64,000 nucleotides of DNA, taken from contig MU401456.1 of assembly GCA_022579005.1 (NCBI GenBank), positions 150,607-214,606 of the forward strand, read 5' to 3'. The notes beneath the pieces are model-generated. The model did not search any database. It was given only the letters and a program-made list of their open reading frames with translations, and was not told the origin of the DNA. The position numbers and the translations under genes were made by a program. Shown here piece by piece: positions 9,179-21,605 of this stretch. Origin of the DNA: Poronia punctata. Its lineage: Eukaryota; Ascomycota; Sordariomycetes; Xylariales; Xylariaceae. Position 1 is the first letter of the stretch, and each line of letters starts with the position of its first letter.

Positions 9179-11081
9179 CTTGAGGACAAGGTTGTTGATT
9201 ATTTGTTATGTTTTCGTGAAGGTCGTCTTGGGATGGTCAAGGTTGAGAAAGGTGAAGGAGAAGAAAAGGGGGAAGCTTTCTCGGTGTGCTCGGTCTGATT
9301 ATATAGACAGATGCAGTCATTGAGGCCAGGAGAGAATGGAACAGGTTCTGCATTGTAAAGTCCATTGTGTTTTTTCTCCTTGCACGGTGTTATCCTGATC
9401 GTCTGGATGTCTGTTGTGCGGGATTATCCGTTAGGAAAGGGGTTGGATTCAACCCATGCACGATTGACAGGTGTATTGTGGGATACACTCCTCAATGTAC
9501 TTCCAATGGATATTAAGGCCTTTAAACTGTGCGCATATAGATTTTTTCTCAATGGTTTAATCAATGTATAATCCGGCAGGACGAAAACAACAGTATAGAA
9601 ATCTCAATGGGAGGGATCATGACCCGTCTATAATAGTAACACCTATTCTAACATGCCAATGCCTACATATCTTCATTAGCATTTCTATTCTGTCCTTAAT
9701 AGGTTCTTATTGACGAACTGGTAGTGTACCGAATAATGCGTGTTTGCTGTCTGTATTTTCTTTTCCTTATCCCCGAGAATGCGGGAAGACAGGTGTACTT
9801 ACTGCAGCCCCGAAGTATATTGAGGCCTCTTGCCACATTGACATTATTTTACATGCCAAAACAGTATGACTGACTTGAATACGACTGTATAGTTTACAGA
9901 CTCTGGGTGGCGGAGTCCGGGTAGAGACTGAGAGCGGGAGAATAAAGGCCACGAATACGCTTAGTCGGCATTTCTCTATATTGTATAGGTATGGTATCGT
10001 AGAGAGAATGGAATGGATTTCTATGGGAATTGACACGGTACAGAGAATGGACACGGGTTTACCGGCTCCTATTATCAAAACACGTAAACTAGGCCTTGAC
10101 CATAGATATGGCTAATTCTTTTCCCTCCCGCAATCAGATCAGTTATAACGGAGTGACGACAGGATGGGCTATGGTAGAGGACCGAATTTACGCCTATCAT
10201 CGTTCTTGTTTACGAAGAAGACCGAATCACCGGACCCCTACCGATGGACTTCCGGTACTGTTTCGGCATGGACCCCTTGACAATGATAACGGAGTCCGGA
10301 CATATGCAAGGATACCAGTTAAAGTGTCAACCTTGCATGTGCAGTACCTGTTTCGACTTTTATATACAAAAGTAAACTAGTCTAAGATCTACACAATCGT
10401 TTTATTGATTTCCTTAGAGTTAAACAAACTGGAGCATTAATAAGGGAAACGACTATACGGTATTTCTGATGGTAAACAGTTTGGTTGTTTTCAATCAACG
10501 TATTTGACTAATGACAAACGATTGTTACTGGGTGTTTCCCAAGTAATATAAGCTGTTGAAGTCGTAAGCTCTATTCAGAGCAATCGTAGGAAGAAATGGT
10601 CCTGCGTCTTGCACGTGTTGAGCTTCGTATGCGCGGGCTACCTCAAATAATGTTCAGTACTAAAGCAAGGTACATCCATCTGCTAGCATGCAAGGATAAC
10701 CGAAGGTTAGCAAGCTGTGCGATATGTCCTCAGTCGTCTATCAAAGTCATAAACTTCATTTCTTCTCCTTCAGGGTAGGTGCAATGGTTATTTTACAATT
10801 TTGATAGTCAAGTCAACCCTGCAGAGAATGTAAAGTCCTCATACCTTGCTTCGGACACTGTTATTGGTCGGTATGACTCATATGAGGTTCAAAATGGATA
10901 CTTTGGGGTGGTACATACCCGTGGCTCCACCGGTGTATGTACATGGGCACCAGCGTACTCGTGCATGTACTCGTATACATAGTTAGGTACACTACACATC
11001 CAATGTACTCATGACACTTTCAGGGTCAATCCCATTTTTGGTGCTCTCTACTGTACGCGCATTGTGAGCCTAGGGGTCAAA
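9179..11081. other. Gene-poor intergenic region
   Basis: 1.9 kb between the divergent chitinase and DUF1308-like genes, AT-rich in places (9580-9720 and 10380-10560). Short ORFs occur on both strands, but none shows splice-connected neighbours or a recognisable motif. Confidence 0.6.
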
Positions 11082-12808
11082 ATGAGTATAGATACCGAAG
11101 AAAGAGTGTCTGTCGACATTGAGGGTACCGCCGGTACTATAGGGCCTGAAATCAACGGTTTGTCAACAGGTGCCAAAGAACTGCGAGCCGAACTGGCCCT
11201 GTTTGCCCACCATCTTGCTGGTGTTTACGAAGGCTACTTCCAGGAGTTCCCAAAGCACATGCACGAGTCTTTCTGCAACGATGTCGAAACCGAGATTGCC
11301 CGTCTGCAGAATGACATCAATTCCAACGATCCATTCTCTGCCCACCGCATCTCATCCTCCAACCTCCCTTATTTGCAGGCGGTATGGAACGCTGCCAAGA
11401 ACGCAAAGGATATCGTCAAACTCAGACATCCTGTCTTCAGCGGCCCTTTCCCAAAACATCCCATCTTGAGCCCTGGCACCCGGGTTAGAGACATATTGAG
11501 TCAGGGAACGTCTGAGCCTAAACGGAATCAGAGCGGTCGCTCGACTCGCATCGACATCATTTGCGATGGCGGCCTGTCCTGGTACAAGGTCTCGACTATC
11601 ACGAACAGGAGAATACTGTTCGATATGGCCAAGGAGGCCGTGTATGTCGGCGACAGCAGTGATGATGATGGTGATGATGAGTCGGCTGGGGACAATCCTT
11701 CCTCGTCCAATACGATCGACTTTTCTGACATACCCCTAATGAAACTCGCAATAGGCTTGAAAAGAATAGCACAGGGACATCAAATCCGGAATACTCACCC
11801 GGTTCCATATCTCATACTACCACGTGTGGTGGAAGGAGAACTCCCCGAGGTCGATAGGTTGATCAAGGCATGTAGAAACGAGGGCGTCAAGGTCTTGTGC
11901 AGCAACGATATCCCTGATTCACAACCTCTGTCGGAACGCTTGCTTTATGAGATGGTCCCAAGCCCGATGAGGAGTGTGACGACAGAGTTCAACATTGATA
12001 CCTCGGTTTTGGTAGCCCTAACCTCGGATATATCACATTCTCAAGTGGCGTCACATCCCTGGTTAGGTCAGTCACAGAAAGACCACATCCAAATGGAGGC
12101 TATAGACCCTCTTGTGCCCAAGCTCTGCGCCCTTTTGGGTAGCCATGTGCTGGTGTGCGCACGAGACGCAGCGAGATCTCTAGCCCGGATAGTGCACACC
12201 ATGGGCACAAACAACGAGATTGCCCGCGCTCGTCTCCTACTTACCCCTGATGAGACAATGACCCGCGAACAGCGTGTGGATGAGCTTCGTGTCTTGTCGA
12301 TTCATGGTTCTAGTATCCCGGACTGCTTGCAACTACCCATCCGTATCGTCGACGCCGGAATCAGCGGCGACGATAGCTCTCGTAGTTATTTGATAGGCTC
12401 TTCACAAGACAAACTCCAAGCCTTGCCGCAACCAGGGAGATCGGTATTTTCGTACGGCTGGGCCAAGGGAATCACAACGGTCACGTGTAACATATGTATG
12501 TGGGTTCATAGCCGAAACAATGACTTCATGTTGTCGTCCTCTGTCTCCCCCCTATTTTTAACATCTATCTTGCTATAGTGGCAATCAAGCAACTCGAAAA
12601 GAGATTAGAGGAAATCCCGGACTTGGACACATCCGACTGGCCCTCTGTCTGGGCCTTTCCATCTTCCCGCCCTCTCGTAGGCGTACCGAAAGGGAGCAAT
12701 CAAGGCCGCATACGGAGACATATCGGTGACTGTAGCGCTGATAATTGTACTTGTGGTCTCCAAGACTTTCACAAACCCAAAGAGGTTCAAGACCGAGATT
12801 CTGGTTGA
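11082..12808 (+). CDS. DUF1308 / C7orf25 (UPF0415)-like protein
   Basis: 547-aa protein, exons 11082-12495 and 12579-12808 (GTATGT donor at 12496, acceptor at 12577-12578, phase 1). The N-terminal third is helical and carries an acidic low-complexity loop (DSSDDDGDDE) around residue 195. The motif IDIICDGGLSWYKVS near residue 160 and the C-terminal region from about residue 310, ending in a WAKGITTVTCNI / LAIKQLEKRLEE segment across the splice site, match my recollection of the DUF1308 family, proposed to have a PIN-like nuclease fold. Family function is poorly known. The first in-frame ATG is 11082; an earlier GTG at 11064 was ignored. It is convergent with the LtrA-family gene, with 365 bp between stop codons. 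Assignment comes from pattern memory and should be confirmed by profile search. Confidence 0.7.
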
Positions 12809-13173
12809 GAGCGGCCGAACTAGCTTTGGTCTTAACTACGGATATACCCTTCCCTCGTCTACGTGTCTTCGCCCGGGGACATCTGTCTAACCGGGAGGGA
12901 CGCTGCAGGTCGAAAGCGTATACCATGGGTGACTTTAAGTTCACTTATACGACACCTCATGAACACACAGTATTATCAATCTTCAAAAATCCCAAATCAT
13001 GAAAATCAATATTAATGAATAAATAAACTGGCTCGCTATAAAGGACAAACGCTAAAACAACTTTTTGGACTAGGGGTTTTTTTTTCTTTTTTTTTCTTTT
13101 TTTGGGACTCGCCACACCAGCCTAGAGCAAAAGAACGGATAGACAGGTTAGGGCGCACACAATAATCAGAAGA
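12809..13173. other. Convergent 3' intergenic region
   Basis: 365 bp between two stop codons that face each other. It contains T-rich runs at 13077-13101 and presumably the 3' UTRs of both genes. Confidence 0.6.
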
Positions 13174-15725
13174 CTAAAATGTTTTCCCGTAACGCGCCCC
13201 ATCGTATGCACCATGCGGTACCGTGGGAGCAGTGTAAATCTGCGTGGGTTGTCCCCCGTAGCCATGATGACCCTCGTAAGCCTGTAGGGCAGGGACACGA
13301 GCTTCTTGCAAATGTCCGTATCCGCCAGACGCGTCGTCATCGTCCATGGCGCGGCCCCGGCGACGGCGCCGCAAGAAGTCGAAAGCCTGGGTCGGCGGAC
13401 CTCGCGGGAAATGCGAGAGGACAGCAACGATGAAGAAGACCAAGGTCAGCGTGGGTAGGAGCCAGGGCGTAAGCGGGTACTGGTTCTCTTCATCGCGACT
13501 AACAAGGGTGACGAGCGCTAGACCGACGCCAGTCAAGCCGAAGAGGGCCATGCGCAGGCCGACGGACCAAGACCAGGCGCTGCGGGGGCGGGCGACGGCG
13601 TACAGGAGGACCATGATGAGCAGGGTCAGGCCGGCGGCGATGAAGGTGAAGTTGAAGGTGATCTCGAACCGGGTCGAGGTGGCCTCGAAGGCGGCGTTCT
13701 GGATCACGGTCGAGGGCGTGTCGACGGTGAACTTGCCGGCGATGTTGGCGAGCGGGTCGATCTTGTAGCTCTGGAAGATGGTGTTGCAGACCGTCACGGC
13801 CATGTCGACGATGTCGGTCTCGAACTTGGCGTCGTAGTCGCTCAGGCTAGGCACCGTGGCACGGTACTCCTCGCCGTACCAGTAGTCGTTGGGGATCTTG
13901 GAGATGTCGTCCAGGATGCTGTCGATGGCGTCCTGCGAGTCGATGTACGATGGTGCGTATTTGGCCCAGATGTCTTGCACAGTGTCCTGTAGCCCGGCGA
14001 CGACGGTCTGGGTGAAGTCCTCCTCGGCCACGCCGTCGAACGAGATCGCCGCGGTTCCATGGGTGATCTTATCTCTTGCGTAGAAAATGGACTCGGACTT
14101 TTTTTTTTAAAAAAGGGGGATTAGTTAGGTATGGTTAGATTTGTGTGTATTCAGAAGACGGGGGCTGACTTACGATTTTCCACCACTGGATAAACTGGGA
14201 TGCACCTTCGGAGAATAGGAGCAATACTATGTGAAAGGGCAAGTGTATAAGGGTCCACTATGACACTTGAAGTTAGAAAACTACCGTAGAAAGGAGATGA
14301 TGTGCGAGGTCAAGGTATGACGAAGGTCTTGAAAGAAAAAGGGGCTTGCTTGCTTACCAATGCCTGACGGAAACCAGTCAAGGTATGATGTCTAGACATC
14401 CAATCAAAATAAATCATATAAACGAAATAGACGTGTGCGACTCCAGCCGTCAAGTTTCCAATAGTAGGAGCAGCTGTTTTTTTTTTGGTGTTTGTTCAGT
14501 CAGTAACCACATCACACACACGATAAAATATCTCTCCAGGCAGCTGTTCACTTACTCCAACCGCTATTCTGCACAATAGTAACGACATTCTCGCCCAAAA
14601 CATTAACACCTTCTCCCAACATGAACAGCGTGGCGACAGTCATGCGTTCGGTCAAATGCGTGCCGTCGAAGCTGAGAACCTTGAAATAGAGCGACAAGCC
14701 GACCTGAAGCAAGGATTCAATAGCACTGATGGCGTACCAGGTGCCGTAAGCACGACTATTCTTGCCGTCTTGGAAACGGAAAGATACGCCCATGTAGATG
14801 AGCGCGGCGAGAAAGTTCATGGCGACGAGGAAGAATAGGGGTTTCTTCCCTTGCTTGAAGTGTCGGATGTGCCAGGCTATGGAGAGGTAGCGGACTGCTA
14901 GGACTAGACGGGAGACCATGAGGACGAGAGCTATTTTTGTGTTAGTGCGGATGTTTGGGGTTAGGTTAGGGAAAAAAAAGGGGGGGGGGGAAGAGGAAGA
15001 GAAAGGATAGGTAAACAAACGTACAAGTCACTTGGAATGTCCCGTTTTTCTGCTCATCCGGGGTAAAGTTTACGGATACGACGGCGAAACCGACCATTAC
15101 ACCCATGTGTAGGGCCCGGGCTACGCGCTCGAAAACGCTGTCGGCGAGGAATCGCACGTCGTACAGACTGGTTTGGAACCAGTCGAACCAGAGAAGACTG
15201 TTTGATGATGAAAAGTTTAATGCATGAAATAAGAGGGAGAAGGCGTTCCTTCGTCTACCTACCTGATATAGGCGACATATGACAGGAGATTTGTCTCGTC
15301 GTTTACTGTGTGTAGCTATATAAAAGAATTCAGTTCCGAGAGATCTTGGAAAGAACGAGAGTAGATAGGTATTTTCACATACCGAAGTGAAGACGGCAAG
15401 GTTGGCAACGAACCAAAGATCGTAAAAAACCTCTAGTCTATCAGAGCCTGGTTTCTGTTTTTTTTTTCGCGTGTAAGTCTCATTGGCAGAGAACGAGGTA
15501 AATGTGTGATTTTATTATTTTTCTTACCTTGTGAAATCGAGGAATATGATCGTAATCAAACACCTGCCTTCTATCATCGACATCATGCAGTTGTAAATCG
15601 TCGTATTCGCCGGGATTTATCGGTCTGATCTTATCTTCGGGTACGATTGGGTTCGCTATCCATTTCAACTTGAAATCTGTGAGAAGATGGGGATTTATAT
15701 CTTCTGTTTTCCCGTGGATCGACAT
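13174..15725 (-). CDS. LtrA (low temperature requirement A, PF06772) family multi-pass membrane protein
   Basis: 664-aa polytopic membrane protein reconstructed from eight exons (minus): 15725-15528, 15454-15383, 15315-15263, 15197-15025, 14930-14556, 14473-14358, 14257-14174 and 14097-13174. The total is 1995 nt, exactly 665 codons. After a 66-residue hydrophilic N terminus comes the family hallmark EVFYDLWFVANLAVFTS (exon 2). About ten further hydrophobic segments follow, including FHIVLLLFSEGASQFI in exon 7 and four helices in exon 8, then an acidic and Gly/Tyr-rich tail. Most members are uncharacterised; the name comes from a Listeria gene. Several introns have A-runs directly before the acceptor AG instead of pyrimidine tracts. 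Boundaries are supported by frame continuity but not by transcripts. It is convergent with the DUF1308-like gene. Confidence 0.82.
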
Positions 15726-18247
15726 TTTTCCTTCTTTGCTGCCTATCGCACGTAAAGTTTTGTCGTTCTAACACGCAGAGGAAACGTCGGTGTCGGAGTT
15801 GGAGTCGGAATGGGAGTCGATGCTCCGTCCAACTTTAACGTAGCTTCTTCACTTTTACTTTCAAGGAAAGAAAAGAAAGAAAGAAAGAAAGAAGTAAAGA
15901 CAGCGAATGAAGATATAACTATCTGGATGGTTTGCCCAAGTTAGAAAAGGATCGATCGATCTTCCGTCTCACTCCCTACGATACTAGGTCATGGGAAGTA
16001 ATATATATAGCACACCGTAAGCCATTCGAGGCTGGACATCCTTGGACCTCGAGTTCAAATGTACGCGTAAAAGCCCTTCCATCCCCGCCACGTTGTTTTC
16101 CATTGTTACACATCTCCCCTAGTCTAGTGTCTTGTCGGCTTGGGTAAAGTAGGAAGTCTTTTTAGGGCTGGAAACAGCCCACCTGTGCTGGTTCCCTAGT
16201 ATGAAAACTTACCAGCCAGGTGGATTCACTCTAAACTCAGCCTAAGACTAGCTTAGCCCATTCTCAGATTGGTTCGCGCGTGTGTGTGTGTGTGGGTTGG
16301 GGGCCATGCGGTCCTTTTTTCCCGTAAGTAAAAGTGTAGGTATCTGATAACTCCCTGGACGAAGGATTTCCTCGTGATAGCTTCGCGACCTTTCCGTCTT
16401 TTATTAGCGGTAGACTAGCTTCCTGGTCAACTGAGTACCATGCATATTGTTACACAAAGTATTTAACTACTACGACTGTACGGGTTGATATCGATTCTAG
16501 AGAAAAAAAAGAAGAAGAAGACGACGACGAGTTTCATCATTCTTTCAGATACCTGGGGTAATTACAAGTAATGCCAAGCTATTTTAACTCTGAGCTAACG
16601 GCTTCACCTTTTTCAGCTCTTTTATTTTTGGTATAGGTAAAAACTCCAGCCCAGCCCAATTGGATTTACATAGGTAAGGTAGGTAGGTACCTAAATTAAT
16701 CCACCATCTCAAATGCATTGAAACAAACAAACCTCTATATACATAGTCCATGACGTGATATAAACTTTCCCACCTATTTCTTTGAATCCAATCCACATCC
16801 ACATCCGCATACACACACCGCCACGCTTCAGAAAACCGTCTTGCATCGGGTATTCTCCGAGCTAGGTAGACGTCTATCCATCCAACGGCTTGTACGAGAC
16901 TCGAGTATAAACCAAGAGAAAAGGACCCAATCCTTCACCAACCCAAGCGAAAAACCGTTAGCCTTCACTTTTAAAGCGCCGTTATCTAATTGGTTTAAAC
17001 TTCTATCTAGCGTGGCAGTACAGAGCGTTATTAGCTAGCCTTATATAGTGGTGTTAGTCCGGACTCCAGACTTTTTGGTTAGACTAGAGCCTCCGGTATT
17101 GGATTTGCTGCTATATTTAGATGCTTAGACAAATGTGATGGCGCCAGCGAGTGAGTAGGTTATAAGAAAAAATTGAGCAGATGCCGACAAGTAATATTTC
17201 GATTCATCCTTTAAAAGTGATTGGAGTTTCGAGAAAACAAGAAGTACCTAGGTTAGATTAGTATTGTAGAGAAAACGACAAGAAATCATATCTGTAGAAC
17301 AAGAGAGAAGAAGTCCGTGAAGATTTGAATACAAGAGTACCCAGGGCCAGGTATTCAACCTATCAGTTCTCCAAACGTGATTTTCTCAGTCCAATATAAC
17401 TAATACCTACCTACCTCAACCTATAACACGATTCATCACAGGACAGGTAATTAGATGAAGAATTCAAGCATCCCAATTATGATTTACACGTAGAAACAAG
17501 GAGACCCGAGCCGGTATTCGGCACCTTTTGCCAAGATGCCTCGCCAGCTTTCAAATCAAGCACACATGGGGTCTAATTTCTTACATACATTTAGGTACCT
17601 TTCTAGACCAAGTACCTAGGGTGCCCAGACGCAACTGGCAACTGGCAACTGGCAACTGGCAACTGGCACCCTATCCACACCGTTTGAACCCTATCGTAGC
17701 TAACCATTCCGGTGGCCTTGTACCATAACTCACCTGTTATAATAGGAGATAGAAGTGCTTACTTATCCTGTCTAGTCTAGCAAGTTATTCTGCCGAGATG
17801 GAATATATGTCCAACGTTCCTACGAGCACGTATGAGGTAGAAGATGGATCGGCTCTCTTTTTCTTGTCCAGAAGACTTGGCGAGGTTCTAGTCGCTACCA
17901 CCTAACGGTCACGTCGTCGGGTAATAATGTCGGATGAAGCAGATGTGGACCGTCTGTCTGTAGTAGGTAGAGGCTTTATATGCAAGTTCATCTTGACGTC
18001 ATACTCTTATTTATTCATTTTTATATATACAAGGTAGGTAGGTTAGGGATATGAGTTGGAATGGTAATCCAACTTCCAACGTGTAAATGCTTGCAAAACC
18101 CGGTGCCTTCTTCTAGCTGTGCCAGTTAGACAGACGCATAAACTCCGTACGACCAGCATAATGCTCGAAAATCGCAGAGTAAATCGAAAACAAGATGGGC
18201 TCTGTCATCCCTTTTCGTTATCATATTGTATGATTGCCGCGAGATCC
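15726..18247. other. Gene-poor intergenic region with microsatellites
   Basis: 2.5 kb between the LtrA-family start and the acyl-CoA dehydrogenase 3' end. It holds an AAAG-type repeat near 15865-15893, a (GT)n run near 16278-16293, AGGTAGGTA-type motifs near 16672-16692 and 18030-18042, and the heptamer array listed separately. No coding sequence is supported. Confidence 0.6.
17631..17665. repeat. Tandem heptamer (GCAACTG)5
   Basis: Five perfect copies of GCAACTG in 35 bp, followed by a partial unit. It lies in non-coding sequence. The unit length of seven is unusual beside the di- and tetranucleotide repeats elsewhere in the window. Confidence 0.95.
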
Positions 18248-19728
18248 TTAGACGGTATAGTCCTTCTGCAAGAGTTTGGCGATCGTGTTCAGTCTATATA
18301 TCGAGTTAGTCCTTAGTTCCTATAGTCATGATAGCAAAGTGTGAGTATAATCAACAGGACTTACTGGATGTTGCTGGTACCCTCGTAAATGGCACCGATC
18401 TTGCTGTCTCGCCAGAACTTCTCCGCAAGTCCTTCACGGACGAAACCCATGCCGCCCATCCACTCGACAGCGAGACCGCTGACACGGCCAGCCACTTGGG
18501 AAGCGAATAGCTTGGCCATGGCAGCATCCCTAACGAAATCCTCGCCGGCCTCCTTCTTCCTGGCCGCGTTATAGACGAGCGCGCGGGCTGCCGCAATCTC
18601 GGTATATGATTGCGCGATCTGGTGCTGCATTCCCTGGAACTCGCCGACCAGTTGGCCAAACTGCTTCCGGTCGTTCCACACGTACTTGACCGCGTTCTCC
18701 CACGCGCCCAGGGCAAGACCGGTCATCTGCGCAGCAATGCCGATACGGCCCTCGTTCAATAGACCGATGGCGTACTTGTAGCCCTGGCCCTCTTCTCCCA
18801 GTAGGTTCTCTTTGGGGATCTCGACATCGTCAAAGCTGAGGACACAGGTGCTGCTGGCCTTGATGCCCAACTTCTTCTCCTTCTTGGCAATTTCGAAGCC
18901 CTTGGTTCCCTTCTCGATGATGAATGCCGTGATACCACGGTGACCCTTGCTGGGATCGAGGTTCGCAAAGACGATGAAGAAATCAGCCTCCATCGAGTTC
19001 GTGATCCACATCTTGCCTCCCGAGATCTTATAACCGTCGCTGGTCTTGGTGGCCTTGGTCGCGAGCTTGAAAGCGTCCGAGCCCGACACCGGCTCGCTTA
19101 GACAGAAGCTACCGACTGTGTTGGTAGCAAGACGGGGCAGATACTTCTTCTTGATTTCATTGCTGCCCCACTTCAAGACGGCCGTGTTGACTAATGTGTT
19201 GTGCACATCGACCATGACACTAACGCTGGGGTCGACACGGGCCAACTCCTCGATGCCGATGATGGCAGATGTAAAGTTCATGCCAGCGCCGCCATACTCC
19301 TCGGGGATCTCGACACCCATCAGACCTTGCTCGAAGAGCTGTTCGACTAGATCTGCGTCCATCTTCTCGGCCTCGTCCATGTCGCGTACTTTGGGTAGAA
19401 TGACATCGTTGGCGAATTTGGAAACCATCTCCTTCATCGCCGTCTCCGTCTCAGACAAATGTGTTATGGGTGTGGGAGGGATGTCAGAGATATCGTTGAG
19501 GCGGCGGGGAGTAGCCGACAAAGGCCGTAATCTGTGAAGAGAAGTCGGGGTCATTATAAGTTTCCCACTTGACTTGTACCTCCCTGTTTTCTCTTATTAG
19601 ACTCACTGTTGCGCATTGAGAGCTCGTAATGGGCGCGCGCATCGAAGCGACGCAGGCGATTGTCTTCCGGCAACGCCACCTCCCCTCCGAAGCACCGCCG
19701 GTCTTAATATTCTGGCAATGGACGACAT
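18248..19728 (-). CDS. Mitochondrial acyl-CoA dehydrogenase (short/branched-chain type)
   Basis: 444-aa FAD-dependent acyl-CoA dehydrogenase. Exons (minus): 19728-19607, 19531-18365 and 18293-18248. Exon 1 encodes an Arg-rich, acid-poor N terminus (MSSIARILRPAVLRRGGGVA) typical of a mitochondrial targeting peptide. The body carries EEYGGAGMNF, the FAD-contacting FCLSEPVSGSDA and WITNSMEADFF segments, and the C-terminal YEGTSNIQ with the catalytic base Glu424. This arrangement and overall similarity fit short/branched-chain enzymes acting on 2-methylbutyryl- or isobutyryl-CoA in branched-chain amino-acid breakdown, as well as short straight-chain substrates. Chain specificity is inferred. The last 14 codons lie in a separate 46-nt exon. 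The gene is divergent from mitochondrial uS12. Confidence 0.92.
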
Positions 19729-20253
19729 TTGTAAAGCTTAAATTAGGGACACCAATTGGGTATATATGGGCAAGAAAAGCAACAGAACAAATGATCCCAC
19801 CAATGTGAAATGTAAAAAAGCAGTTTGAAGGAGGACCGAAAATGACGTTGCGGGTTGTGAGAATCAAAGGGCTACATTGACTTCCCACGTTCTGCCGAGG
19901 GTAGCCATCGGACAAGTGGATATCCTGGAAAGAGGCGGACCAGCTGGGGACATGAGGGCGTTTGCGACCCGCGAAAGGTCTGCGCTTTCCTAATTAGAGT
20001 ATAGCCGAACCTGGAGAGCTCTAGAGTCCAGACATGTGAACATGCCGAGTTTGGGGAAGTCCAAGGTGAAACTCTGCCAGACCGCTGCCAGCTGTACTGA
20101 ATTTTGCAGGTGCCGCCAAGCCTCAACCGCCAAACCTCTTCTCGTTATCCGATTCATGATAAGGTAGGGTAGGGCGACTACTTACCTAACGATTGAAACA
20201 GTACGCCATCAACATCGTGAGCTGTTGTCGATAAATACGAAACCAAGCTCACC
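19729..20253. other. Divergent promoter region shared by two mitochondrial-protein genes
   Basis: 525 bp separate the start codons of the acyl-CoA dehydrogenase (minus) and the mitochondrial uS12 gene (plus). ORFs in this stretch have no support. The arrangement suggests a bidirectional promoter, though no defined element was identified. Confidence 0.5.
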
Positions 20254-21216
20254 ATGGCCGCGCCTCTGTTTCGATCATTATGGCCGTCGCTGGCTCGGCC
20301 GCAGATGGCTCCAATGTCTACAACAATTCCCTCCCGCTTGGCAGTTTCGCGGTCTTTCTCGACGACACCTGCACCCAACGCAACATTGAACCAAGTTCTA
20401 CGAGTACGTCGCAGCTACGAGGCATAGACTTCACCTACCTATATATCTCCCTACCTACCTGCCACATGACCCTGCCCTCATCGACTTTCAAACCCCTTCC
20501 CAACCACAAAAGCTAACCTTCCCATCTCCTAAAGGGTTGCCGCAAGCCACAACGAGCCCGCCACGCCGTATCACCCGCTCTCTCCTCCACGCTATGCCCG
20601 CAGCAGAAGGGAGTCTGCCTAAAAGTAGGAATCACGCGACCGAAGAAGCCCAATTCCGGCGAGCGTAAGACGGCGCGTATCCGTCTGTCGTCCGGCCGCA
20701 TGATCACGGCCTACATTCCTGGCGAGGGCCACAATATCCAGCAGCACTCGGTCGTCCTCGTGCGCGGTGGCCGCAGTCAGGATTGTCCCGGTGTGCGCTA
20801 CCATCTGGTCCGCGGTGCCCTAGATTTGGTGCGTTGTCCAATATTTCCCGTCTCCGACCCCCCCCCCCCTTGGTTTTGCTGGTGTTATTCTGTTCCTCGC
20901 GATAGGGGCCAGAACTGTGTTTCCATATCCGACTTTAAGGGATAGGCAGAACCCGACCACTTGTCTGCATGTAGCTATACTGTTCTGTCTCGTGGGAAGC
21001 ACGGCAGTGTGGTCACTAACGCGTCGAGATTCGATTCTGGGACATTTTGAGCTGTACCGGGGTTTCCCATTTGTTTATACGCGCCCCTTGCGAATCAAAA
21101 GATTGGGAAATCTGTAGGCTAATTTTTTGACATGATAGGCCGGTGTTTCAAGCCGCATGTCCAGTCGGAGCAAGTACGGCACGAAAAAGCCAAAGAAGGC
21201 CTCTGTTGGGTCATAA
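20254..21216 (+). CDS. MRPS12: Mitochondrial small-subunit ribosomal protein uS12m
   Basis: 173-aa protein of the mitochondrial ribosomal decoding centre. Exons are 20254-20403, 20535-20828 and 21139-21216, all phase 0 and totalling 522 nt. Exon 1 is a mitochondrial presequence (Arg/Ser-rich, RSFSTTP) up to TLNQVLR. Exon 2 carries the universally conserved uS12 core: [29 protein letters not shown] and [21 protein letters not shown]. The proline-lysine-asparagine loop that contacts the decoding site is intact. Exon 3 gives the basic tail [14 protein letters not shown]. The second intron (310 nt) is long for this region and contains a C10 run at about 20859-20868. It is divergent from the acyl-CoA dehydrogenase. 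Confidence 0.96.
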
Positions 21217-21605
21217 GAAGACAAAGAGTTCAAAAACCATCGATATTTCTGTGGCCAACGAAGCAACCGGCATTTGGGAATATTAAGGGTTTCGGTCATA
21301 AAGGTCCCGCAAAAATAAATACCTGTACATTAGCTTGTCTGCCGCTCTACATAGAATAGTCGGTAAGGAACCCTTGTTCGAATATCATCGCCTTGGGACC
21401 GTCTTGTATATTTACACATGAAGAACAAACACGTCGTTTGTCTCGAGATAATGAATTCCGTGACGCCAACCAATCTTCCCGACCAGACTCGAAAACCCCC
21501 CCTTTCCCCTAGCCGTTTTATCCGTGTAGTCACCGGTCCTTAGGAACAAAGATGGGTACCCGTTTCTAATTTACACATCTCCTCGTAAAGTAGTCATTTT
21601 AGATC
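21217..21605. other. Convergent intergenic region
   Basis: About 390 bp between the uS12m stop codon and the mannosyltransferase stop codon. No feature is seen beyond 3' flanks. Confidence 0.6.
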
